From NCBI GenBank assembly GCA_002356455.1, contig AP017968.1, positions 744,001 through 808,000 on the forward strand: a stretch of 64,000 bases of DNA. Direction: 5' to 3'. Shown in pieces: positions 1 to 5,996 of the stretch; within the stretch, counting starts at the first letter, position 1, and every line of letters begins with the position of its first letter. This DNA is from Fusobacterium varium (GTDB lineage: Bacteria > Fusobacteriota > Fusobacteriia > Fusobacteriales > Fusobacteriaceae). Under the pieces are notes generated by a model. The model ran no database searches and was not told the DNA's origin. It worked only from the letters and a program-made list of their open reading frames with translations. A program made the position numbers and the translations under genes.

Positions 1-322
1 CACTTACTGTTTCAAAAAAAGCGTCTATAAATGAAGGTATTCTGTTGCTGAACACAAAAGGAAGAGCACCAAAAAGTGACAATGCTATCCATGAAACAGA
101 TACTATGACAAGGCCTTCTTTGGCATATATCTTTTGATTTTCAGGAACTTTTTTAGAAATAAGAAGACTGGAAAACAAAAGCGATATTATAGTAAAAATA
201 TAAGACTTTTTTACAATGAAACTTTCATGATAAAAAAAACTTAATGCTAATGGAATCAGCATAAAAGCAGTTTCTATTTTTAGGATATGTCCAATAACAT
301 ATCTCACCATTTTATTATTCAT
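1..322 (-). CDS. trkH: TrkH-type potassium uptake membrane subunit (partial, N-terminus only)
   Basis: About 107 codons of the N-terminus are present; the rest lies beyond the window. The translation has hydrophobic segments followed by the GALPFVFSNRIPSFIDAFFE stretch, which matches the TrkH/KtrB membrane subunit just before its first pore region. It starts 12 bases after the trkA stop on the same strand, the usual partner arrangement. I chose the ATG at 322 because GGGGA then sits about 7 nt upstream; an in-frame ATG at 328 directly abuts that GGGGA and would lack spacing. Expected role: the ion-conducting half of a K+ uptake system gated by TrkA. Confidence 0.85.
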   Translation of the reverse strand, partial: MNNKMVRYVIGHILKIETAFMLIPLALSFFYHESFIVKKSYIFTIISLLFSSLLISKKVPENQKIYAKEGLVIVSVSWIALSLFGALPFVFSNRIPSFIDAFFETVS

Positions 323-334
323 ATTCATTCCCCA

Positions 335-1690
335 TTATTTTAATATTTTGTTGATATCATCTAAGAATTTTTCAGTAGTTACAATAATAACTCTGTCCTT
401 TGGTTTCATAACATCAAGTCCTCCTGGAAATATCAGCTGACCATTTCTTAAAATATATGCAATCAAAAGATTATCTTTTGTATCTAAGTCTTTTAATGGA
501 ATATTAATAACATTGCTATTTTCAGGAACTTTAAATTCAATAGCTTCAACATTATTATCAACAAGTCTGTAAAGAGTTTCAATATTTTCTCCTTGCGAAC
601 TTACCAGTGATCTAACTATTCTGACAATATAATCGGCAATTATTTTTTTAGGAGTAACAATAGATTGAAGTCCTACAAGTTCTAAAACGTTAAATAGAGA
701 TATTCCATTTATTTTTGTAATAGTTTTTTTTATTCCTAATTTGTTGGCATACATAGAGAGAATGATGTTTTCTTCATCTATACCAGTGAGAGATACACAA
801 GCATCGTACTCTCCAAATCTTTCTTCATCAAGAAGTTCACTATCAGTTCCATCTCCATGAACTACAACAGCATTTTCATATATACCACTTAGTTCTTGAG
901 CCTTATCTTCATTGATTTCAATTATCTTTACATCTATCATTTTTTCTAAAAGTATATCTGTTAAGTAATAAGTGATACGTCCTCCACCAATTATAATAAC
1001 AGATTTTATACGTTCCTCTTTGTGTCCGAGAGATTTATAAAATTTTGAAAGCTCACTTTGAATACCAGTTACATATATTCTGTCTCCAGCCTGTAAAATA
1101 AAATTTCCAGTAGGAATATGTATTTCCTGTCCTCTTTTTACAATACAGACAAGCAAACTGGCAAAATATTTATTTTTAAATTCCATCAACTTTATTCCAT
1201 CCAGATAAGTATCTTTTTCTACAAGTACTTCTACAAGGTTCACTTTGTTACCAGCAAAAGTTTCAACATTTAAAGCATTTGGAAATTCAAGATTTCTAGC
1301 TATAAAAAAGGCAGCCTCTGCTTCTGGATTCAGCATTATGTCTATTCCCAGAGAGTCGCTCATAAATTTCATTTGTGAAGAATATTCAGGGTTTCTTACT
1401 CTGGCTATTGTATATTTAGCTCCCATTTTTTTGGCTATTACTGATGAAATAATGTTTATTTCATCTGAATGTGTAACAGCTATAAAAATATCAGCTGTTT
1501 CAACAGAAGCTTCTTTTAATACTTCACAATTGGCACCATTTCCAACCAAACCCATAATATCCGAAGATGAAAGAATTCTGTCAAGTATTTTTGGGTCTTC
1601 CTCAATGAGTGTTATATCATTTCCTTCTATAGCAAGGTCTTTGCAGAGCAGTTCCCCTATTTTTCCTGCACCAACAATTGTAATTTTCAT
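335..1690 (-). CDS. trkA: TrkA, NAD-binding regulatory subunit of Trk K+ uptake
   Basis: The 451-aa protein has the full bacterial TrkA architecture: two tandem RCK modules. The first nucleotide-binding fold opens at residue 3 with IVGAGKIG, and the second at about residue 230 with IIIGGGRITYYL. Each is followed by an RCK-C ligand-binding half (about 140-220 and 370-451). It lies peripherally on the membrane and gates TrkH according to NAD(H)/ATP state. trkH follows 12 nt downstream, so the two are probably co-transcribed from the promoter at 1740-1768. The long antisense frame over the 5' half of the gene is a shadow. Confidence 0.95.
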   Translation of the reverse strand: MKITIVGAGKIGELLCKDLAIEGNDITLIEEDPKILDRILSSSDIMGLVGNGANCEVLKEASVETADIFIAVTHSDEINIISSVIAKKMGAKYTIARVRNPEYSSQMKFMSDSLGIDIMLNPEAEAAFFIARNLEFPNALNVETFAGNKVNLVEVLVEKDTYLDGIKLMEFKNKYFASLLVCIVKRGQEIHIPTGNFILQAGDRIYVTGIQSELSKFYKSLGHKEERIKSVIIIGGGRITYYLTDILLEKMIDVKIIEINEDKAQELSGIYENAVVVHGDGTDSELLDEERFGEYDACVSLTGIDEENIILSMYANKLGIKKTITKINGISLFNVLELVGLQSIVTPKKIIADYIVRIVRSLVSSQGENIETLYRLVDNNVEAIEFKVPENSNVINIPLKDLDTKDNLLIAYILRNGQLIFPGGLDVMKPKDRVIIVTTEKFLDDINKILK

Positions 1691-1739
1691 ACCATACTCC
1701 TATTTAAAAATATAATTCTGTCAATTTTAGTATGAGCTA

Positions 1740-1768
1740 ATTATATCACAAGATTCAAATGTTTCCAA
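1740..1768 (-). promoter_or_regulatory. Sigma-70-type promoter of trkA-trkH
   Basis: On the minus strand this reads TTGGAA, a 17-nt spacer and TATAAT, ending about 50 nt before the trkA ATG. Both hexamers and the spacing are near consensus. Confidence 0.7.
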
Positions 1769-1831
1769 AATTAAAAAATATAAAATAAAACTTAAAGGTT
1801 CTTTTATATTATTTCTTCATAAGTTTTTATT

Positions 1832-2000
1832 AAATAAAAAGTTGTCTACTTTAAGGGGGTATGTCTATCCTTTCTCTTTCCTCTTTTTTGAGGGCTTATA
1901 ATCAAGATTTGTGAACCCGCCCCCCATTGGTAATGGGAAATATTCCTTCTTGGAAACAAGGGGGGATGTATAAAAAAATCTTTTTAAAGGGGAGATAATT
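1832..2000 (+). promoter_or_regulatory. Conserved structured leader of porin copy 1
   Basis: Same element as at 5827-5996. Visible parts in order: stem AGGGGGTA/TATCCTTT with loop TGTC; CCTC-T6-GAGG; a TATAAT box at 1897-1902 (possible -10, no good -35); C-rich run at 1919-1925; hairpin CCCATT-GGT-AATGGG (1923-1937); hairpin CCTTCTTG-GAAA-CAAGGGGG (1945-1964) with a GNRA tetraloop; ribosome-binding site AGGGGAGAT at 1988-1996. The C-run could pair with the G-run at 1960-1965, competing with the GNRA hairpin. The pairings are read by eye; a regulatory role is inferred. Confidence 0.6.
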
Positions 2001-3065
2001 ATGAGAAAATTAGCACTTTTACTAGGTTCTTTACTTGTAGTAGCATCAGCATCTGCAAAAGAAGTTGTACCAGCTCCAGTTGTAGTTGAAGAAGCACCAG
2101 TTCAAGTAATCGAAAAAGAAGTTATAGTTTACAGAGACAAAGAAGAAGGATTCAGACCTAATGGATTTGTAGATCTTCAATACAGAGTATATGGTGAAAC
2201 TGAAGGGCAAGACAAAGTTGGAGGAGATAATTGGAATAAAAATAACAATTATGGAAGACTTCAATTAGAAGGAAAAATTAATATGACTGAAAATCAATCA
2301 TTTAATTACAGATTGAGAACTTATGATTCTTTAAATTCTGATCAAAGTTGGGATAAAAATGACCAACTAAGATTGAGATATAATATGAATCATGGAAATC
2401 TTGGAGACTCAAATATTAATTTTACTTCAAGAGTTCAATATATAAAAGATGGCAGTCATGCATTAAGATATGAAGCAAGATTTGATTTTGCAGATTATAT
2501 GTTCAACAATAATTTTATAAAAACTACAGAAATGGTAGTTGCTCCTTACTATGAATATACATGGAATAGAGATGGAGTAGATGCTTCAGGGGATAATTAT
2601 GATAATGAATTAGGATTGTATGCAAACTTTGTAAATGAATTACCATATGGATTTGGATTACAAGTTGAATTAGATACATTAGGATTTCATAACTATGGAG
2701 ATAAACTTCATGGTGTAGATGATGGTAAGAAAAAATCTGATACTAATACTGATGTAGCAGTAAATGTTTATTTAACTTATGGAGCAAACTTATACTCAAA
2801 TGAAAAAATTTCAGTAGATTTCTTTGCTGAATCAGGATATGACTCTTATACTTGGTCAGATAAAGTAGCAGAAAATAAAGATCATGCAGGTTATAACTTG
2901 AAAACAGATCCACAAGTTACTTTAACTTATTCTGCAACACCAAGTTTCAAAGTATATGCAACTGTTGGTGCTGAATATAGAAACTGGGTAAATACTTCTG
3001 AAAGTGGAGCATCTAACTGGAGATGGCAACCATTTGGAATTGTAGGATTTAGATCTACATTCTAG
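2001..3065 (+). CDS. FomA-family major outer-membrane porin, copy 1
   Basis: The 354-aa protein has a clear signal peptide (residues 1-19, cut after SASA, before KEVV). A proline/valine/glutamate-rich segment ends in VYRDKE, then RPNG-VDLQYR begins a beta-barrel with alternating hydrophobic strands. The chain ends in phenylalanine, as BAM-inserted proteins do. The N-terminus and layout match fusobacterial FomA, an abundant trimeric porin and adhesin. Residues 1-47 are identical in the two paralogues at 3817 and 5997, while the barrel loops differ. The start has the AGGGGAGAT ribosome-binding site 4 nt upstream. A dedicated terminator follows. I do not assign the name fomA to any one copy, since orthology among the three cannot be decided here. 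Confidence 0.88.
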   Translation: MRKLALLLGSLLVVASASAKEVVPAPVVVEEAPVQVIEKEVIVYRDKEEGFRPNGFVDLQYRVYGETEGQDKVGGDNWNKNNNYGRLQLEGKINMTENQSFNYRLRTYDSLNSDQSWDKNDQLRLRYNMNHGNLGDSNINFTSRVQYIKDGSHALRYEARFDFADYMFNNNFIKTTEMVVAPYYEYTWNRDGVDASGDNYDNELGLYANFVNELPYGFGLQVELDTLGFHNYGDKLHGVDDGKKKSDTNTDVAVNVYLTYGANLYSNEKISVDFFAESGYDSYTWSDKVAENKDHAGYNLKTDPQVTLTYSATPSFKVYATVGAEYRNWVNTSESGASNWRWQPFGIVGFRSTF

Positions 3066-3096
3066 TTTGGTTTAAAAAATTAAATAAAAAATTTTT

Positions 3097-3125
3097 AGTG
3101 CTTGTCTTTAGGCAGGCACTTTTTT
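3097..3125 (+). terminator. Rho-independent terminator of porin copy 1
   Basis: Ten-pair stem starting AGTGCTTGTC and closing GGCAGGCACT around loop TTTA, followed by T6. The outer AGTGC/GCACT is shared with the terminators of copies 2 and 3, while the inner stem differs but stays paired. Confidence 0.9.
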
Positions 3126-3194
3126 AATTATAAAATAACAATTGATCAATTATTTTAAGTAAGTAAATATAAAAAATAAAATATTAAAAAACTT

Positions 3195-3466
3195 TTAAAC
3201 TTTTTTAAACAACTGAGAGTCTAAATATCATAGAAATAAAACAACAAATAATAAAGATTTTTTCTCCCCCAGAAAAAATGATCTCCCCTCTGATAAAAAA
3301 GAGGGGAGAAAACAAAAAAATAAAAAATATTTAAACTTTTTAAGAAAAATAAAAGTCTAAATAATATAATAGAAAATAATAAAGAATCTAGTAAAAATGT
3401 TAATACCCCCATTAAATAAAAAAAGATTTTTCCCAGAAAATCTTATGAACCCTCTCAATAAGAGGG
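3195..3466. repeat. Two-unit degenerate tandem repeat (period about 135 bp)
   Basis: Unit 1 begins TTAAACTTTTTT at about 3195 and unit 2 TTTAAACTTTTT at about 3330. Both then carry AGTCTAAATA (about 3218 and 3354), an AATAATAAAGA tract, GATTTTT and a pair of hairpins. Unit 2 has roughly 34 extra bases before its hairpins. Each unit ends in a stem made of a C-rich arm and an AGAGGG(G) arm. Confidence 0.6.
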
Positions 3467-3512
3467 AAACGCTAATAATAAAATTTTATATAAAAAATCT
3501 CTCCCCGAGGTT

Positions 3513-3545
3513 GAGACTGTTCTAAGAAGATCAGTCTCTTTTTTT
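3513..3545 (+). terminator. Orphan rho-independent terminator upstream of porin copy 2
   Basis: GAGACTG/CAGTCTC stem with a 12-nt loop and T7 on the plus strand. No coding gene lies between this and the porin 1 terminator at 3125, so it presumably ends a non-coding transcript or backs up the first terminator. Confidence 0.8.
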
Positions 3546-3577
3546 ATTTTCTTTTTTATCTTCACAAAAAAAACATA

Positions 3578-3816
3578 AATAAAAGTTGTCTACTTTAAGG
3601 GGGTATGTCTATCCTTTCTCTTTCCTCTTTTTTGAGGGCAGTTTAAAGTATCATAATTAGGAGATTTGTGACTGAAATATGAAAATTTTGTGAAGAAATT
3701 TTAAAAAAAGTATTTACAAATCTGGAAAAATAATGTATAACATTGGTAATGGGAAATATTCCTTCTTGGAAACAAGGGGGAATGTATAAAAAAATCTTTT
3801 TAAAGGGGAGATAATT
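3578..3816 (+). promoter_or_regulatory. Leader of porin copy 2 (variant with insertion)
   Basis: Shares the upstream block (about 3578-3639) and the last ~75 nt with the leaders of copies 1 and 3, but the middle differs. After AGATTTGTGA, copies 1 and 3 have a short C-rich segment where copy 2 has about 80 nt of AT-rich DNA containing a good promoter (3713-3741). The GNRA hairpin CCTTCTTG-GAAA-CAAGGGGG is intact at 3761-3780. A G-to-A change next to it turns a T-G pair into T-A, preserving pairing. The ribosome-binding site AGGGGAGAT is at 3804-3812. Confidence 0.6.
3713..3741 (+). promoter_or_regulatory. Promoter of porin copy 2
   Basis: TTTACA, 17-nt spacer, TATAAC. Predicted start near 3748 gives a 5' UTR of about 70 nt containing the GNRA hairpin. 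This promoter has no equivalent in the leaders of copies 1 and 3. Confidence 0.65.
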
Positions 3817-4902
3817 ATGAGAAAATTAGCACTTTTACTAGGTTCTTTACTTGTAGTAGCATCAGCATCTGCAAAAGAAGTTGTACCAGCTCCAGTTGTA
3901 GTTGAAGAAGCACCAGTTCAAGTAATTGAAAAAGAAGTTATAGTTTACAGAGACAAAGAAGTAGGGTTCAGACCTAATGGTTATGTTGATCTTCAATACA
4001 GATGGTATGGTGATACTGAAGGTAAAAATGAAGGGTCTTGGAATGGTGGAGCTAATAACTATTCAAGAACTCAATTAATGGGAAAAATCAATATGACTGA
4101 AAAACAATCTTTTGAATATAGAATTAGAAATTATAATGATTTAAATAGTTCAAGCGCAAAAGATGAAGAAGGAAAATCAACTAGAAATTCTGGAGCAGAT
4201 GTAAGATTAAGATATTTCTATAATCATGGAAATCTTGGAGATTCTAAAGTTAACTTTACTTCAAGAATCCACTATAGAGATAGAGATGATTTATCTGGAG
4301 CACAAGAAGTAGAATATCAAGCAAGATTTAACTTTGCTGATTATATGTTCAATAATGATTTTATTAAAACTACTAACTTTGTAGTAGCACCTAAATACAA
4401 ATATGTATGGGATGCATCAAATGATGATGGTTATGATAATAGATTAGGATTTGATATTGCATCATTCCATGAATTACCATATGGGTTCTCATTTGAATTA
4501 AATTTCTATGTTGATCAACATTTCTATGGAAAAGATCAAGCATTTGATGGTGGAAGAAAAAATAAAGATGACAACTTTACAGTAGATATGGAAGCATATT
4601 TATATAATACAACTAATCTATATACAAATGGAAATATAGGTATTGATTTCAATTTTGAAGGTGGATATGACGCTTACAATTGGTCACAAGAGAAAAAATT
4701 TGGAATCGAAAAAGATGAAAATGCAGCTTATTCATTATATGCATTACCAACAATTCAAGTTAACTATCAAGCAACTCCTAATTTTAAAGTATATGCAGCA
4801 GCTGGTGCTGAATACAGAAACTGGGATGTTACAGGAAATGGAGAAGCTTCTCACTGGAGATGGCAGCCAACTGTATTTGCAGGATTTAAAACTACATTCT
4901 AG
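3817..4902 (+). CDS. FomA-family major outer-membrane porin, copy 2
   Basis: The 361-aa protein has a signal peptide and mature N-terminus identical to copy 1 up to residue 47. A beta-barrel with aromatic-rich strands (for example SRIHYRD, EYQARFNFADYMF) follows, ending FKTTF with C-terminal phenylalanine. In the C-terminal half it is closer to copy 3 (shared NTTNLYTNG, NFEGGYDAYNWSQEKKFG) than to copy 1. Located in the outer membrane, expected to be a general porin and surface antigen. Transcribed from the promoter at 3713-3741 and ended by the terminator at 4934-4962, so it appears to be monocistronic. Confidence 0.88.
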   Translation: MRKLALLLGSLLVVASASAKEVVPAPVVVEEAPVQVIEKEVIVYRDKEVGFRPNGYVDLQYRWYGDTEGKNEGSWNGGANNYSRTQLMGKINMTEKQSFEYRIRNYNDLNSSSAKDEEGKSTRNSGADVRLRYFYNHGNLGDSKVNFTSRIHYRDRDDLSGAQEVEYQARFNFADYMFNNDFIKTTNFVVAPKYKYVWDASNDDGYDNRLGFDIASFHELPYGFSFELNFYVDQHFYGKDQAFDGGRKNKDDNFTVDMEAYLYNTTNLYTNGNIGIDFNFEGGYDAYNWSQEKKFGIEKDENAAYSLYALPTIQVNYQATPNFKVYAAAGAEYRNWDVTGNGEASHWRWQPTVFAGFKTTF

Positions 4903-4933
4903 TTTGGTTTAAAAAATTAAATAAAAAATTTTT

Positions 4934-4962
4934 AGTGCTCACTTTTGTGGGCACTTTTTTTT
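4934..4962 (+). terminator. Terminator of porin copy 2
   Basis: AGTGCTCAC-TTTT-GTGGGCACT followed by a T8 run; inner stem differs from copies 1 and 3 by paired changes. Confidence 0.9.
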
Positions 4963-4990
4963 GTGTATACATAAATATTCATTGATTTTA

Positions 4991-5017
4991 TTTGAAAAAA
5001 AGGTTAACATATATAAT
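4991..5017 (+). promoter_or_regulatory. Probable promoter of the small-protein/zeta-toxin pair
   Basis: TTTGAA, 15-nt spacer, TATAAT, about 30 nt before the first start codon. The spacing is short, so the -35 assignment is weak; the -10 is consensus. Confidence 0.45.
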
Positions 5018-5046
5018 AAGACTAAGATATTTATGGAGGTCAGAAT

Positions 5047-5220
5047 ATGGAAATAAGAGATGTGAATATATATGAGTATTTTAAAACTTTAAAAATAGAT
5101 GAATATTTTGAATTAATAAAGTCAGCTAAAACAAAAGAGGAAAAAGAATTTTATTTTAATGCAAGAAATTTTTTATTACAGGAAGAGCAAAAAAGGATTA
5201 TAAAAGAAGGAATATATTAA
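5047..5220 (+). CDS. Small protein, putative antitoxin partner of the zeta-like toxin
   Basis: A 57-codon frame (MEIRDVNIYEYFKTLK at its start) with a good GGAGG site about 7 nt upstream. Its stop is 1 nt before the ATG of the zeta-like kinase, so the two are translationally linked. It is charged and probably all-helical (KTKEEKEFYFNARNFLLQEE), with no domain I recognise. Size, order and coupling fit the antitoxin of an epsilon/zeta-like module, but it need not be homologous to epsilon or PezA. The role is inferred only from position. Confidence 0.65.
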   Translation: MEIRDVNIYEYFKTLKIDEYFELIKSAKTKEEKEFYFNARNFLLQEEQKRIIKEGIY

Positions 5221-5221
5221 T

Positions 5222-5788
5222 ATGAAGATATATACTATTTTTGCTGGAGTAAATGGAGCTGGGAAATCAACCTTATATAATATTGAAATAATAAAGAATA
5301 ATGATTTAGGAAAAAGAATTAATACTGATGAAATAGTAAAAGAGATTGGAGAGTGGAAAAATTCATCTGATCAGATAAAGGCTGCCAGAATTGGAATTAG
5401 TTGGAGAAATGAATATATAGAAAAAGGAATTTCTTTTAATCAGGAAACTACTTTGACAGGTAATACTGTTTTAAAAGGGATTTTAAAAGCTAAAGAAAAA
5501 GGTTTTAAAATATATTTACACTATATTGGAGTAAAAAATGTAGAAATTGCTAAAGAGAGAGTAAGAATAAGAGTAAAAAATGGTGGTCATGGAATACCAG
5601 ACAAAGATATAGAAAAGAGATATGTTGAATCTTTTGAAAACTTAAAAAAAATTTTTAAGATATGTGATAAAATAACTATATATGATAATAGTGAATATAT
5701 AAAAGAATGCCTTCTTGTGGAAAATGGCAATATTATATGGGATGAAAATATTCCAGAATGGTTAGAAAATATAATTAAATGTATTTAA
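5222..5788 (+). CDS. Zeta-toxin-like P-loop kinase
   Basis: The 188-aa protein has Walker A GVNGAGKST at residues 9-17, then NTDEI, NQETTLTG and a GGHGIPDKDIEKRY segment. These are the sequence marks of the zeta toxin / AAA_33 kinase group, whose best-known members phosphorylate UDP-GlcNAc and block cell-wall synthesis. It is shorter than classical zeta (about 280 aa) and resembles the compact chromosomal form. The gene follows the 57-aa frame at once and has its own terminator, forming a self-contained two-gene cassette between porins 2 and 3. A non-toxic small-molecule kinase is the alternative. Confidence 0.75.
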   Translation: MKIYTIFAGVNGAGKSTLYNIEIIKNNDLGKRINTDEIVKEIGEWKNSSDQIKAARIGISWRNEYIEKGISFNQETTLTGNTVLKGILKAKEKGFKIYLHYIGVKNVEIAKERVRIRVKNGGHGIPDKDIEKRYVESFENLKKIFKICDKITIYDNSEYIKECLLVENGNIIWDENIPEWLENIIKCI

Positions 5789-5791
5789 TAA

Positions 5792-5818
5792 AAGTTTGTC
5801 TTTATGGCAGACTTTTTT
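5792..5818 (+). terminator. Terminator of the toxin pair
   Basis: Stem AAGTTTGTC/GGCAGACTT with loop TTTAT, then a T run. It ends only about 9 nt before the leader of porin copy 3. Confidence 0.85.
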
Positions 5819-5826
5819 ATTTTTTA

Positions 5827-5996
5827 TAAATAAAAAGTTGTCTACTTTAAGGGGGTATGTCTATCCTTTCTCTTTCCTCTTTTTTGAGGGCTTATAATCA
5901 AGATTTGTGAACCCGCCCCCCATTGGTAATGGGAAATATTCCTTCTTGGAAACAAGGGGGGATGTATAAAAAAATCTTTTTAAAGGGGAGATAATT
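5827..5996 (+). promoter_or_regulatory. Conserved structured leader of porin copy 3
   Basis: Practically identical to 1832-2000: same stems, C-run, CCCATT-GGT-AATGGG hairpin, GNRA hairpin (5941-5960) and ribosome-binding site AGGGGAGAT (5984-5992). The upstream terminator ends at 5818, so unless there is read-through the porin 3 promoter must lie inside this element. Candidates are TATAAT at 5893-5898, or the TTGTCT-18-TATCCT pair further up that is shared by all three leaders. Confidence 0.6.

Larger units (their letters stand above)
3186..3545 (+). ncRNA. Candidate non-coding RNA(s) with C-rich hairpins between porins 1 and 2
   Basis: No coding frame is credible in 3126-3816. The interval has hairpin TTTTTTCT-CCCCC-AGAAAAAA (3258-3278), a 10-bp perfect stem TCTCCCCTCT/AGAGGGGAGA (3282-3309), AGATTTT/AAAATCT (3424-3443) with loop TCCCAG, CCCTCT-CAATA-AGAGGG (3450-3466), and a strong terminator at 3513-3545 that no gene uses. 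Promoter-like TATCAT (about 3227-3232) and TATAAT (about 3364-3369) boxes occur at equivalent places in two repeat units, but -35 boxes are weak. ATCTCCCCT at 3281-3289 is the exact complement of the ribosome-binding site of all three porins. The structures are seen; the transcript is inferred. It could also be degenerate leader debris. Confidence 0.4.

Noticed and set aside
1245-1715. 156-aa plus-strand frame opposite trkA
   Set aside because: It lies fully antisense to the well-supported trkA, has no ribosome-binding site, and its composition mirrors the trkA codons.
3221-3412. 63-aa minus-strand frame in the porin 1-2 interval
   Set aside because: Phe/Leu/Tyr-rich translation of an A-rich tract, no ribosome-binding site, and it runs through the paired hairpins that better explain the region.
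1832-5996. Repeated 60- to 170-bp blocks taken as a CRISPR-like or phage-type repeat array
   Set aside because: There are only three copies, each directly in front of a porin gene and with coding sequence in between; they are promoter/leader copies.
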